A DNA stretch of 64,000 nucleotides, taken from NCBI GenBank assembly GCA_003460745.1, contig QTVU01000008.1, positions 1-64,000 of the forward strand. Direction: 5' to 3'. The notes beneath the pieces were generated by a model. That model searched no databases, was not told where the DNA came from, and worked only from the letters and a program-made list of their open reading frames with translations. The stretch comes from Firmicutes bacterium AM55-24TS. GTDB lineage: Bacteria; Bacillota; Clostridia; UBA1381. The first letter of the stretch is position 1, and every line of letters begins with the position of its first letter. The position numbers and the translations under genes were made by a program. This document shows, piece by piece, positions 1 to 9,441 of the stretch.

Positions 1-285
1 TCTCTTGTGCAAGAAAAAACAGTATCTTTTCTCGTTCTTTTGTGGTAAAATGTTTGTAGTGGCTCATGGGAATCATCCTTTCAATAATAGTCGTTGCAAT
101 TCTATTATACTGGATTTTTCCCTTTGAGTCATTATTTTTTTACTTGTTGCACTTATATTGTAAATTCAAGAGAGAAAAAAATTACAAGAACAATTCACCT
201 TACAAATTTCATACAAGCGGTATTCCCACTTTCTTGGGCGGCTTTATCGCAAATTGAGGTGTACGGCAGATACATAAAGGAAGAT
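1..285 (+). other. Upstream region of kduI with a doubtful short reading frame
   Basis: No complete gene is recognised here. An open frame at 66-257 (63 codons) encodes one hydrophobic segment, a basic stretch, and then the motif SGIPTFLGG. That order loosely recalls the N-terminus of MraY/WecA-type phosphosugar transferases (helix, basic loop, GxPTxGG), so it could be a decayed fragment. It has no good ribosome site, ends just before kduI, and may be chance. The last 10 bases carry the kduI ribosome site. Confidence 0.2.
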
Positions 286-1125
286 TTGAGCAAAATTGAA
301 ATAAGAAGTGCCTCAAATCCGAAAGATGTAAAAAATTACACAACCGAACGTTTAAGAGAAGAATTTCATATTGCAAAACTTTTCACAAAAGACAATATCA
401 GAATGGTATATAGCCATATAGACAGAATTATCACCGCGGGAATTATGCCTGTTTACAGTGAATTGAAACTTGAGGCAGGCAAGGAGCTTGCGGCGGATTA
501 TTACCTTCAAAGACGTGAAATGGGTTGTATTAATATCGGCGGAAAAGGTATAATTACCGTTGACGGAACGGAGTATGAAATGAATCCGCGTGACGGTATT
601 TATATCGGTATGGGCAATAAAGATATTTCGTTTAAGTGCGTTGATATTGAAAATCCGCCTAAGTTTTATGTTTCGTCGTGTCCGGCACATACATCGTATC
701 CTGTTGTGAAAATTGATATTACAAAGGCTAAGAAAGTTCCTTGCGGAAGTAAAGAGGATTGCAATAAGCGAGTGATAAACCAATATATTCACCCTGAAGT
801 TATGCAGAGCTGTCAGCTGGCAATGGGACTTACAATGCTTGATGTCGGTTCAAATTGGAACACAATGCCGTGTCATACACATGACAGACGTATGGAGGTT
901 TATTTGTATCTTGATATGGATGAAAATGACGCAGTATTTCATATGATGGGTGAGCCTGATGAAACACGTCACATCATTATGCACAATGAAGAGGCAGTTA
1001 TTTCGCCGAGTTGGTCGATACATACAGGTGTCGGTACAAAGAATTACTCATTCATTTGGGCAATGTGCGGTGAAAATCAAGAATTTGACGATATGGACTT
1101 CATTGAAACAAAAGATTTGAAATAA
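286..1125 (+). CDS. kduI: 5-dehydro-4-deoxy-D-glucuronate isomerase (KduI)
   Basis: KduI interconverts 5-keto-4-deoxyuronate (DKI) and 2,5-diketo-3-deoxygluconate in cytoplasmic degradation of unsaturated galacturonate from pectin. The protein is a double cupin; the zinc-binding motif CHTHDRRMEVYLYLD lies near residues 196-210, and the N-terminus (IEIRSASNPKDVKNYTT) is typical of the family. A longer frame runs upstream to position 94, but the TTG at 286 is preferred: it follows AAAGGAAG with five bases of spacing and gives 279 residues, the usual KduI length. An intrinsic terminator follows, so it is probably transcribed alone. It fits the pectin enzymes further along, although kduD and kdgK are not in the window. 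The family call is firm. Confidence 0.93.
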   Translation: MSKIEIRSASNPKDVKNYTTERLREEFHIAKLFTKDNIRMVYSHIDRIITAGIMPVYSELKLEAGKELAADYYLQRREMGCINIGGKGIITVDGTEYEMNPRDGIYIGMGNKDISFKCVDIENPPKFYVSSCPAHTSYPVVKIDITKAKKVPCGSKEDCNKRVINQYIHPEVMQSCQLAMGLTMLDVGSNWNTMPCHTHDRRMEVYLYLDMDENDAVFHMMGEPDETRHIIMHNEEAVISPSWSIHTGVGTKNYSFIWAMCGENQEFDDMDFIETKDLK

Positions 1126-1131
1126 TTTACA

Positions 1132-1165
1132 AAAAGCTGGATGTAGAGTACATTCGGCTTTTTTT
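1132..1165 (+). terminator. Intrinsic terminator after kduI
   Basis: An AAGC-GATGTA stem pairs with TACAT-C-GCTT around a short loop and is followed by a run of seven T. It starts seven bases after the kduI stop. Confidence 0.75.
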
Positions 1166-1166
1166 A

Positions 1167-1195
1167 TTGACTTTTACAAAGTGAATTGATACAAT
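1167..1195 (+). promoter_or_regulatory. SigA-type promoter of the SGNH hydrolase gene
   Basis: TTGACT at 1167-1172 and TACAAT at 1190-1195 are separated by 17 bases. The start codon at 1226 lies 31 bases downstream. Confidence 0.6.
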
Positions 1196-1225
1196 TAAAT
1201 AAATAAAGAAAAGAGGGAAAATAAA

Positions 1226-1852
1226 GTGAAGAAAATATTATGTTTTGGTGATTCAAATACATGGGGACATAACCCCGTAGACTGTTCACAGCTTGAGAAA
1301 CCGTGGACGGTTTGGTTAAAGGATATTGTACCTGAATATGAAATAGTATCTGACGGAGTATGCGGCAGAGCAACAACTCATTATTTGGAAAATGAAGATA
1401 AAACAAACGGTTTAAAAGATTTCAGAGAAAGATATTTAAGCGGTGAAAATGATTTTGATTTGATTATAATAATGCTCGGTACGAACGATGTGCTGAACAA
1501 TATAGATTTTTCAAACCAAAAGACCGCCGATGTACTTAAAATATATGTAGAAGAATGCAGAGCGAAATTCGGTAAGGACAAACCGAAAATATTGCTTGTA
1601 TCGCCGATTTTGATAAATGATAATTGTTTGACAAATCCTATATTCAAGGATTTGTACAGTGAAAAATCAATCGAAAAATCAACGCACTTTTCGGAATATA
1701 TATCAAAACTTGCAGATGAAGAAGATACATATTTTATGAATGCGGCGGATTACGCGAAAGCGTCTGAGATTGACGGAATACATATGGTTCCGGAGGAACA
1801 TAAGAAACTTGCAAATGCGTTTGCGGATAAAATTAAAGAAATATTGTCATAA
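1226..1852 (+). CDS. SGNH/GDSL hydrolase, small cytoplasmic esterase
   Basis: This 208-residue protein is a complete SGNH-fold hydrolase. Block I is FGDSNTWG with the nucleophilic serine at about residue 10, block III is LGTNDV, and the catalytic Asp-His pair is in DGIHM near the C-terminus. There is no signal peptide, so it probably deacylates sugar esters or similar small substrates in the cytoplasm. It starts at GTG after AGAGGG and follows a clear promoter. The next gene begins 10 bases after its stop, so the two are probably cotranscribed. The exact substrate cannot be told from sequence; deacetylation of pectin-derived sugars would suit the nearby kduI. Confidence 0.85.
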   Translation: MKKILCFGDSNTWGHNPVDCSQLEKPWTVWLKDIVPEYEIVSDGVCGRATTHYLENEDKTNGLKDFRERYLSGENDFDLIIIMLGTNDVLNNIDFSNQKTADVLKIYVEECRAKFGKDKPKILLVSPILINDNCLTNPIFKDLYSEKSIEKSTHFSEYISKLADEEDTYFMNAADYAKASEIDGIHMVPEEHKKLANAFADKIKEILS

Positions 1853-1862
1853 GGTGAAATAA

Positions 1863-3453
1863 ATGCTAAGAATATCAGATATAAAATTAGGAACAGATGA
1901 TACAGAATCAGATTTAAGAAAGAAAGTTTTAAAACTTTTGGGCGTGAAGAATGTTAAATCTTTTGAAATATCAAAAAAGTCAATAGACGCACGAAAAAAA
2001 GCCTGATATACATTATGTATATTCGGTCGATGTTGAAACCGATAACGAAGAATATTATGCGAAGAAAATAAAAAACTCACAAATTGTAAAGAAGAAAACT
2101 TATGAATTTCCGAAGTGCGGTAAAATTGACAAGCCTGTCGTGATAGTAGGCACAGGACCTGCGGGACTTATGTGCGGACTTACTTTGGCACAAAACGGAT
2201 ATAAGGTAATACTTCTTGAACGCGGAAAGTGCGTAGAAGAAAGAATGAAAGACGTTGAGGCATTTTGGGAGGCAGGCTTTTTAAATCCCGAATCAAATGT
2301 ACAGTTCGGCGAAGGCGGTGCGGGAACTTTTTCTGACGGAAAACTTACAACGGGTATAAAAGATTTTCGTATAAGAAAGGTGCTTGAAGAATTTCATAAG
2401 CACGGTGCACCGAAAGAAATATTATATTATTCAAAACCACACGTCGGAACCGATAATCTTTCTAAAATGGTTGCGTCAATCAGAAGTGAAATTCGTAAAC
2501 TCGGCGGTGAAGTCAGATTTTCCAATAAACTTGTCAATGTAAAAACCGACAACGGTGAAATATGCGGTGCGGTTGTTGAAAGTGACAGCGGTGAATATGT
2601 GATTGAAACAAATAATATTGTGCTTGCAATCGGTCACAGTGCAAGAGACACTTTTCTTATGCTCCAAAATCGCAATATAGCAATGGAGCAAAAGAGTTTT
2701 TCAGTCGGTGCGAGAATAGAACATTCTCAAGAAATGATAAATAAAAGCCAGTACGGTAAAGCGTATAAAAAACTTCCGGCGGCGGATTATAAAATGGCGG
2801 TACATCTTGAAAGCGGCAGAGGCGTGTATACATTCTGTATGTGTCCGGGCGGCAGAGTTGTTGCGTCTGCATCGGAGGACGGCGGTGTTGTGACAAACGG
2901 TATGAGCTATTTTGCACGTGACGGAAAAAACGCAAACAGCGCATTGCTTGTAAATGTAACACCGAGCGATTTTAAAACTGACGATCCGCTTGCGGGAATG
3001 TATTTTCAGCGTGAAATTGAGCAGAGAGCATTTGAAGTCGGCGGCAAGAATTATAATGCACCGTGTCAAAGAGTCGGTGACTTTCTCGGAACGGAAAGTA
3101 ACAGTGAATATACGGTCGAGCCGACATATAAGCCTAATGTGACGTGGGTAAATCTTGATGAAGTGTTCCCTAAATTCATAACCGATTCAATGCGTGAGGG
3201 AATAGTGCTTATGGATAACAAACTTCACGGATTTGCCGACAACGGTGCGGTTATAACAGGTCCTGAAACGAGGTCATCATCACCAGTAAGGATAATTCGT
3301 GACAAGAAAACAATGCAGTCAAACATAAAAGGTCTGTATCCTTGCGGTGAGGGTGCGGGATATGCAGGCGGTATTATGTCCGCCGCGGTTGACGGAATAA
3401 AAATAGCGGAAATGGTAGCAATTAATAACGGTAGGGGTAAAAATGAGCAGTAA
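1863..3453 (+). pseudogene. FAD-dependent dehydrogenase (COG2509 type), frameshifted in an A7 tract
   Basis: Read as one gene this encodes about 529 residues of the uncharacterised COG2509 flavoprotein family, the full family length. The N-terminal segment (MLRISDIKLGTDD...) runs from the ATG at 1863 to a TGA reached just after seven A at 1994-2000. Dropping one A restores CGA-AAA-AAG-CCT-GAT and continues into the Rossmann FAD motif VIVGTGPAGLMCG and the C-terminal CGEGAGYAGGIMSAAVDG motif. If the shift is real, the product is cut at about 47 residues, or an internal start gives a flavoprotein lacking its N-terminal domain. Homopolymer sequencing error or slippage are alternatives. The EamA gene overlaps its last 11 bases. 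The enzymatic reaction of the family is not established. Confidence 0.85.
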
Positions 3454-4306
3454 TAAAGTAAAAGGAATAATGTGTATAATTTCATCGGCGTTTTGCTTTG
3501 CATTGATGAATATGTTCGTAAGAATGGCAGGAGATTTGCCGTCAATACAAAAAAGCTTTTTCAGAAATTTTATAGCACTTATTATAGCATTTGTTGTACT
3601 GATAAGAACAGACGAAAAATTTAAGTTCAATAAAAAGAATTTGCCTGAATTATTGCTTAGGTCAATATTCGGTACAATGGGAATTTTGTGTAACTTCTAT
3701 GCGATAGACCACCTTGTCTTGTCGGACGCGTCAATGCTTAATAAGCTGTCACCGTTTTTTGCGGTTATATGCTCGTATTTTGTGCTTAAAGAAAAGGTAA
3801 AGCCGTTCCAGGCTTTAGCCGTAATAGTGGCATTTATTGGTGCGTTGTTTATAATAAAGCCACAGTCAATATCGGCAAGCTTGCCAAGCTTTGTGGGAAT
3901 GCTCGGAGGATTCGGAGCAGGTGTGGCGTACACAATGGTCAGAAAATTAAGTCAGAAAGGCGAAAGAGGCCCGTTTATAGTATTCTTTTTCTCGGCATTT
4001 TCGTGTGTTGTGACATTGCCGTATTTGATAGTTGACTATTCACCTATGACGATAGCACAGCTTGTAATACTTATATGTGCCGGAATAGCGGCGGCAGGCG
4101 GACAATTTTCGATTACTGCCGCATATTCATATGCACCGGCAAGAGAAATATCGGTGTTCGATTATACGCAAATAATATTTGCGGCACTTATGGGGTTTAT
4201 AGCATTCGGCGATATTCCCGATAAATTCAGTATTATCGGCTATGTAATAATATGCTCCGTGTCGGTAGCGATGTTTTTGTATAACAGAAGAGAAGATGAA
4301 AAATAA
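3443..4306 (+). CDS. EamA/DMT-family transporter
   Basis: This 287-residue, strongly hydrophobic protein has about ten predicted membrane segments arranged as two EamA repeats of five, as in drug/metabolite transporters. The second repeat starts around residue 145, after a short basic loop. Members export or import small metabolites, amino acids or nucleobases; nothing here identifies the substrate. Its ATG overlaps the end of the flavoprotein gene by 11 bases and is preceded by GGTAGGGG, so translation is probably coupled. The SLH gene begins 26 bases after its stop. Confidence 0.85.
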   Translation: MSSNKVKGIMCIISSAFCFALMNMFVRMAGDLPSIQKSFFRNFIALIIAFVVLIRTDEKFKFNKKNLPELLLRSIFGTMGILCNFYAIDHLVLSDASMLNKLSPFFAVICSYFVLKEKVKPFQALAVIVAFIGALFIIKPQSISASLPSFVGMLGGFGAGVAYTMVRKLSQKGERGPFIVFFFSAFSCVVTLPYLIVDYSPMTIAQLVILICAGIAAAGGQFSITAAYSYAPAREISVFDYTQIIFAALMGFIAFGDIPDKFSIIGYVIICSVSVAMFLYNRREDEK

Positions 4307-4332
4307 TTTTTAATATTAAAGGGAGAGAAAAA

Positions 4333-6316
4333 ATGAAAAAGAAGTTTGTTTTAGGTGCGTTATGTGTGTCAATGATTTTAGCGTCGGGAATAGGTGCTTC
4401 TGCGGAAGTAAGCGAAAGTCATTCACAATGGGCGGAGGAAAGTTTGATAAGTGCAGATGAGGCGGGATTATTGCCGAATTTCTTTGCGGACAGAGATTTA
4501 ACCGCTAATATATCGCGTATTGATTTTTGTCATTTGGCATATAAAATGCTTGAACAAAAATCACTGATTAGTGAGAATAATGTTAAGAGTTCGTTTGCTG
4601 ATACAGATGATGCTGAAGTGGCTTTTCTTGCAAATTCGGGAATAATAAATGGACGTTCTGAAACGGAATTTGCACCGAATGACGATATTACGCGTGAGGA
4701 GGCGGCAGTAATACTGACGAATACAGCGGAATTTATGGGCGTAAAAGAGGACATAGCTTTATTTGATACTGTATTTTCTGATTATGACACAGTTTCTTAC
4801 GCGTGAGGAGGCGGCAGTAATACTGACGAATACAGCGGAATTTATGGGCGTAAAAGAGGACATAGCTTTATTTGATACTGTATTTTCTGATTATGACACA
4901 GTTTCAGATTGGGCAAAGGAATCTGTGCGTAAAATGGATTCTCTCGGAATAATGCGAGGAGTAGGTGATAACAATTTCTCGCCAAAATCAAATTATACAA
5001 TGGAGCAGTCGGCAATAACAATGCTAAAGTTGTTTAATCTTGATGTGAGTGACTACGAAAGCAATGTGTATGAAGTAAAAATTAACGGTGATTTATCACT
5101 TTTTAGCGGTGAGGATAAGCAATGGATAAAAAATGACGGTAAAACGATATTTACATATGACGGTCCTGAGGAAGATGTTGCTGATGATGAGAGGTCGTTT
5201 GTGTTCTTTGAAAAAAGCGGGAAATGGTATTTTTATATTCATAACAACAAAAGTGAAAATTACAGCAAGAATAATAAATGCACAGGTATATACAATGCCG
5301 AAACAGGAAATATGGACTATAAACTGATGGTTGATACGTTAGATACATGTCAAAGAGCAACTGATCGTATTGAGTTTGCAGATAATTATTATATGGTAAC
5401 AACATTCGGTTCAGCTGGATCCGAACCTGCTTCTTTTATAACAAATATGAAACTTTACAGTTATGATGGTGAAATGCTTGCCTCATCTCACAATGATTCA
5501 TACTTGGGTGGTGATTACCTTGATAAGAATGAATATCCTTGTAATAACCAACAAATAAGAGTTGATTTGGATAAGGCGAAATCGCCGTTGGGTGAGTATT
5601 TTGTACAGGGTGAGAATTTGATTAAGTCACCTCCGTATTACAGTCCAACATATAGTAAGGATTTCACATATTTTTATACCGATACGCTGAAAGGATATAC
5701 ACCGGTCAAATATAACGATGAATACATAATTTACAATCCCAACGGAGAAATAATTTATAAAAGTGATAAAAAATTATTTGTAATGCCATATAAAAATAAA
5801 ATTTGTTTCGGTGAAACCGATGAATATAGTATTGAGGTATATGATATACAGACAAGAGAACATATTGATTCATTGAATTGGGATGAAAATCAGCAATATA
5901 AATCCGCTGATGACTATATTGAGGATTTATTGGCAGAAAATATAGACAGCGAGTGCGTATCTCCTAAGGGGAATTATACGGTCGATGGATTTAATATGCT
6001 GTTATATACATCTGTATATCCAAAGGAATTTATTGATTTTCTGGATACTGAGGGCTTTAGCGGATATACACCAGTGTACAAATACGAAAAAGGAAGTTCG
6101 AAATACTATATATACAATCCTGACGGTGAGGTATTTTTAGAATCTGATAGAAAAGTGTATCTTATCAAACGTGATAATAAAGTTTGTTACACTAAAGTAA
6201 ATAAAGCGAATAAGGAAGTAGAAGTATATTCGCTGTCAGACGGAGAACTTATTTCAACATTTTCATATGATTTTTATACATATTATACTTACAATCAATA
6301 TGATATAATGGGATAA
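4333..6316 (+). pseudogene. SLH-domain surface protein broken by a 109-bp tandem duplication
   Basis: The protein has a signal peptide (about residues 1-24, ending ASA) and three S-layer homology repeats, which anchor proteins to cell-wall polymers. The third repeat is interrupted: a perfect 109-bp direct repeat (4688-4796 and 4797-4905) shifts the frame and gives a stop at 4804-4806. Removing one copy gives 625 codons, with no other lesion. The C-terminal part is a receptor-like region with two similar repeats, each containing GYTPV, a Y-I-Y-N-P-(N/D)-G-E motif and a run of charged strands; its role is unknown. As it stands the gene makes only a 157-residue secreted SLH fragment. The start ATG follows AAAGGGAG. 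Confidence 0.88.
4688..4905 (+). repeat. Perfect 109-bp tandem direct repeat inside the SLH gene
   Basis: Copies at 4688-4796 and 4797-4905 are identical base for base. Each begins TTACGCGTGAGGAGG and ends GACACAGTTTC. The unit is 3x36+1 bases, so the duplication is frameshifting, and one copy exactly restores the gene. Confidence 0.97.
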
Positions 6317-6354
6317 ATCATAGGACAATATTTAAGATAAAAAAGGAGATAATA

Positions 6355-7971
6355 ATGAAACGAAAAATATTTATATTAGTCGCTTTATTTATGTTATTCG
6401 GTATTACTGCCACCGCAGAAAATGTCGGTGATGTTATAGGCGCAGTGTATCCGACAGATATAATAACGGATATATGTGGATATGAAATACCTGCGTACAA
6501 TATAGGCGGCGAAACAGCAGTATTAGTATCAGCTTTGTCGAACTACGGTTTTGATGTAAAATTTGAAGACGGCATTGCCTATGCGGATTATGATTGGCAA
6601 AAAGAAAAAACACCTATTTCAGAACCGACAAAATCCGACATAAATGTTCTGTATACGGATATTAAGGTTAAAATAAACGGAATAGAAGTCCCGGCATTTA
6701 ATATTGACGGTTCAATGGCTATACCGATTGAACGTACCTGTGAAATATATACGGAAGCAAATAAGGATAATGAAATTTCGGATTTCTTTCTGAATTATGT
6801 ATGGTGTGAACCTGACAAAACACTGTCGCTGGATATCTCTGATGACAGAGTTTCATATCAGGACTTTATGATAGATCTCATCAAAGCAGCTCATATGGAT
6901 TTTGACAGTAATTTTTATAACCACTATGTAAAAACTGATGATGAAGAAAACACAAATATTGCTTATCTTGAAAAATTCAGCGATATAAAAGATACAAAGT
7001 TAGAAAAGTACATAAATTTGCTTGTTAAGGCAGATCTTATAGACGAGTATAGTTATGAAAACGGAAGTAAATTACATCCATACAGAGGTGTCACTCGTAC
7101 CGACGCAGCATTTTTCATTTCAAGAATTTTGGGATGTTCGTATGACTATGCGGAGGCTTTTGATTACTATATAAGTAAATACGGTCACTATAATCATATA
7201 GAGCAAATTTTTGAATCATACAAAGAAACAATACCGGATTATGTTCACTATGACATTCCCTCTTATGACGCATACAAGATTCAAGAATGGTCAAAACCGT
7301 ATTTTGCATATTTATTGGATATAAATATATTGGCTTTTGATGACAATAATTATATAAAACCAAATGATTTTTTAACAAAAGACAGTGAAAATGAACTAAT
7401 AACTTCAATGTTAAAATATATGGAAGAAGGTATAACAGATAAAGAAATCAGTTTTACAATAAACAGTAATCGAGTTGGTTTTAAAAAAGATTTTTATATG
7501 CTTCATACTCTAACTTCACCTGCACAAATAGTTAATGGTATTTTATATGTTCCGATATATTCAATTTTTAATAAAACATATCGTGAACATTATGTGGACA
7601 ATATCACTGCTGATGCTTTGAAGCTGAATGTATCCAAAGAAAATGGTATTGTAATTAGCATAGGAGGAGATTTTACTTGTATTTTTAATAATCATTATTT
7701 GTTTATGGGCGATTGGGGTATCGTATACAATGTTTTTCCGGGTATTAATGCTTATGTTGAAAAGCGTTTTAGTCAATCGTCGGGAGGAGCATATATTCCA
7801 AATTTAATTCGACTTGATTATCCTATTCGAAAGCTCTATGGTGAGCCCATGCTTCCGATATACGATTATAATACCGATTCTCAGATTGAAAATTCATTTG
7901 GAATTAACTTTGATACTGAAGCTAACATATATAATTTTAGGTATTTTAAAGCGCTTTATAACGGTTCATGA
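6355..7971 (+). CDS. Secreted surface protein with stalk-like and SLH-like segments
   Basis: This 538-residue protein starts with a signal peptide of about 21 residues (ends TATA). Two short repeats follow near residues 28-75 and 95-130, built around GYEIPAYNIGGETAV and GIEVPAFNIDGSMAI. They resemble the beta-rich stalk or copper-amine-oxidase N-terminal-like units common in Clostridia cell-surface proteins. An SLH-like stretch lies near residues 215-270 (LHPYRGVTRTDAAFFISRILG). The C-terminal half is not recognised. The gene starts at ATG after AAAAGGAGAT, 38 bases downstream of the SLH gene, so both probably belong to one surface-protein transcript. A strong terminator follows. Function unknown; a cell-wall-attached binding protein is inferred. 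Confidence 0.7.
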   Translation: MKRKIFILVALFMLFGITATAENVGDVIGAVYPTDIITDICGYEIPAYNIGGETAVLVSALSNYGFDVKFEDGIAYADYDWQKEKTPISEPTKSDINVLYTDIKVKINGIEVPAFNIDGSMAIPIERTCEIYTEANKDNEISDFFLNYVWCEPDKTLSLDISDDRVSYQDFMIDLIKAAHMDFDSNFYNHYVKTDDEENTNIAYLEKFSDIKDTKLEKYINLLVKADLIDEYSYENGSKLHPYRGVTRTDAAFFISRILGCSYDYAEAFDYYISKYGHYNHIEQIFESYKETIPDYVHYDIPSYDAYKIQEWSKPYFAYLLDINILAFDDNNYIKPNDFLTKDSENELITSMLKYMEEGITDKEISFTINSNRVGFKKDFYMLHTLTSPAQIVNGILYVPIYSIFNKTYREHYVDNITADALKLNVSKENGIVISIGGDFTCIFNNHYLFMGDWGIVYNVFPGINAYVEKRFSQSSGGAYIPNLIRLDYPIRKLYGEPMLPIYDYNTDSQIENSFGINFDTEANIYNFRYFKALYNGS

Positions 7972-7979
7972 TAATATAT

Positions 7980-8009
7980 AAAAAAGCGGTTCCTCTGAAC
8001 CGCTTTTTA
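7980..8009. terminator. Bidirectional intrinsic terminator between a surface gene and thiD
   Basis: AAAAAGCGGTTC and GAACCGCTTTTT form a perfect stem around CTCT, with A- and T-runs on the two sides. It can serve both the plus-strand surface gene and the minus-strand thi operon. Confidence 0.9.
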
Positions 8010-8011
8010 TG

Positions 8012-8803
8012 TTACTTTTTATTCGGATAAAATTTATACATATGATTTAAAGGACCGCTGCCTTTGCCTAAGTCGAGCATATCGGAGAGAGCACCAGTGA
8101 TATAATCCTTTGCCGATTTTACGGCGGTTTTTATATCCATACCTTTTGCAAGATTAGCGGCAATGGCTGATGACAGAGTACAGCCTGTGCCGTGAGTATT
8201 GGGGTTATCAATTCTGACAGCCTCAAACCAAGTTTCGTTTCCGTCATACAGTAAGTCGTTGCTTGTATTTGCAAGGTGACCGCCTTTAAGCAGAACGGTT
8301 ACGTTATACTTATTATAAATCACATCTGCCGCACGCACCATATCGCTTTCACTTCTTATATCAAAACCGCATAAAATTTGTGCCTCGTGAAGATTAGGCG
8401 TGATAATATCGGCAATGGGGAACAATACGGAAGTGAGTGCGTCTATTGCGTCGTCGCGAAGCAGTTTACAACCGCTTGTTGAAACCATAACCGTATCAAG
8501 TACAATATTTTTTGCATTGTAATGCTTTAATCTGTCTGCAATGGTGTTTATAATTTCTGCCGAAGATACCATACCGATTTTTACCGCGTCAGGGAAAATA
8601 TCTTTAAATACCGCGTCAATTTGTGATGCAACAACATCACAGGGAATATCGTATACACCGAAAACGCCTGTTGTGTTTTGCGAAGTTACGGAATTTATAA
8701 CGCTCATTCCGAAAACACCGTTAGCGGCAAATGATTTTAAATCCGCTTGTATTCCCGCACCGCCGCTTGAATCAGAGCCTGCAATAGTTAAAGCTGTTTT
8801 CAT
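8012..8803 (-). CDS. thiD: Hydroxymethylpyrimidine/phosphomethylpyrimidine kinase (ThiD)
   Basis: ThiD phosphorylates HMP and HMP-phosphate to HMP-PP, the pyrimidine half of thiamine. The 263-residue protein begins with the ribokinase-fold signature TIAGSDSSGGAGIQADLK and has the C-terminal anion-hole and catalytic motif NTHGTGCTLSSAIAANLA, with the catalytic Asp replaced as Gly-Thr-Gly-Cys typical of ThiD. It is the last gene of the thiW-thiM-thiE-thiD operon and overlaps thiE by four bases. With ThiM it supports salvage; no thiC or thiazole-synthesis gene is present here. Confidence 0.95.
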   Translation of the reverse strand: MKTALTIAGSDSSGGAGIQADLKSFAANGVFGMSVINSVTSQNTTGVFGVYDIPCDVVASQIDAVFKDIFPDAVKIGMVSSAEIINTIADRLKHYNAKNIVLDTVMVSTSGCKLLRDDAIDALTSVLFPIADIITPNLHEAQILCGFDIRSESDMVRAADVIYNKYNVTVLLKGGHLANTSNDLLYDGNETWFEAVRIDNPNTHGTGCTLSSAIAANLAKGMDIKTAVKSAKDYITGALSDMLDLGKGSGPLNHMYKFYPNKK

Positions 8804-9441
8804 ATTATTTCTCCAATCTTGTTATATAAATCTTTTGTCGCCGTTTCAATATCATCTTGTGCAAAAATACCCGAAACAACCGCCGCACCGACTATGCCTG
8901 TACCCTTTAATTGAAGTACATTATCACCGTCAATTCCGCCGATTGCGACAACGGGTATATTAACAGAGCTTGTTATGCTTTTCAAAGTCTGCATATCCAT
9001 TTTCTTTGCGTCACCTTTTGTTGTTGTACCGAATATTGCGCCGCTGCCAAGATAGTCAGCACCGTCTTTTTCGGCATTTTGTGCTTGCTCGACAGTTTTT
9101 GCGGTGACGCCGATTATTTTGTTTTTACCCAAGATTTTTCTTGCCTCGTGAGCGGGCATATCATTTTGTCCGATATGCACACCGTCTGCATTAACCGCTT
9201 TTGCCACGTCCACATTGTCGTTTATAATAAGCGGTACATTATATTTTTCGCACAATGATTTTATTTCTTTTGCAGAATTTATAAAATCGTCGGTTGACAT
9301 ATTTTTTTCGCGTAGCTGAAGCAGTGTAACACCACCTTTTAAGGCTTTTTCAACGTCATAATAAAGCGTTCTGCCGTCGAGCCATGTTCTGTCCGTAACA
9401 GCATAAAGTCTTAGTGTTTTTTTATCTATATTCAATTTCAA
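8800..9441 (-). CDS. thiE: Thiamine-phosphate synthase (ThiE)
   Basis: ThiE joins HMP-PP and thiazole phosphate to give thiamine monophosphate. The 213-residue TIM barrel shows the family blocks YAVTDRTWL, LLQLREKNM, LIINDNVDVA, GVHIGQNDMP, LGSGAIFGT-TKGDA and PVVAIGGIDGDN, which contribute the phosphate and pyrophosphate sites. The start ATG lies inside the end of thiM (20-base overlap) and the stop overlaps thiD, so translation is likely coupled along the operon. Confidence 0.95.
   Translation of the reverse strand: MKLNIDKKTLRLYAVTDRTWLDGRTLYYDVEKALKGGVTLLQLREKNMSTDDFINSAKEIKSLCEKYNVPLIINDNVDVAKAVNADGVHIGQNDMPAHEARKILGKNKIIGVTAKTVEQAQNAEKDGADYLGSGAIFGTTTKGDAKKMDMQTLKSITSSVNIPVVAIGGIDGDNVLQLKGTGIVGAAVVSGIFAQDDIETATKDLYNKIGEII

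Noticed and set aside
94..285. Extended N-terminus of 64 residues for KduI
   Set aside because: It lies before the family start, has no ribosome site, and the TTG at 286 with AAAGGAAG gives the normal length.
1994..2000. Programmed frameshifting in the A7 tract as an established mechanism
   Set aside because: The needed shift is +1, no stimulating hairpin or internal Shine-Dalgarno is evident, and several unrelated indels occur nearby in the window.
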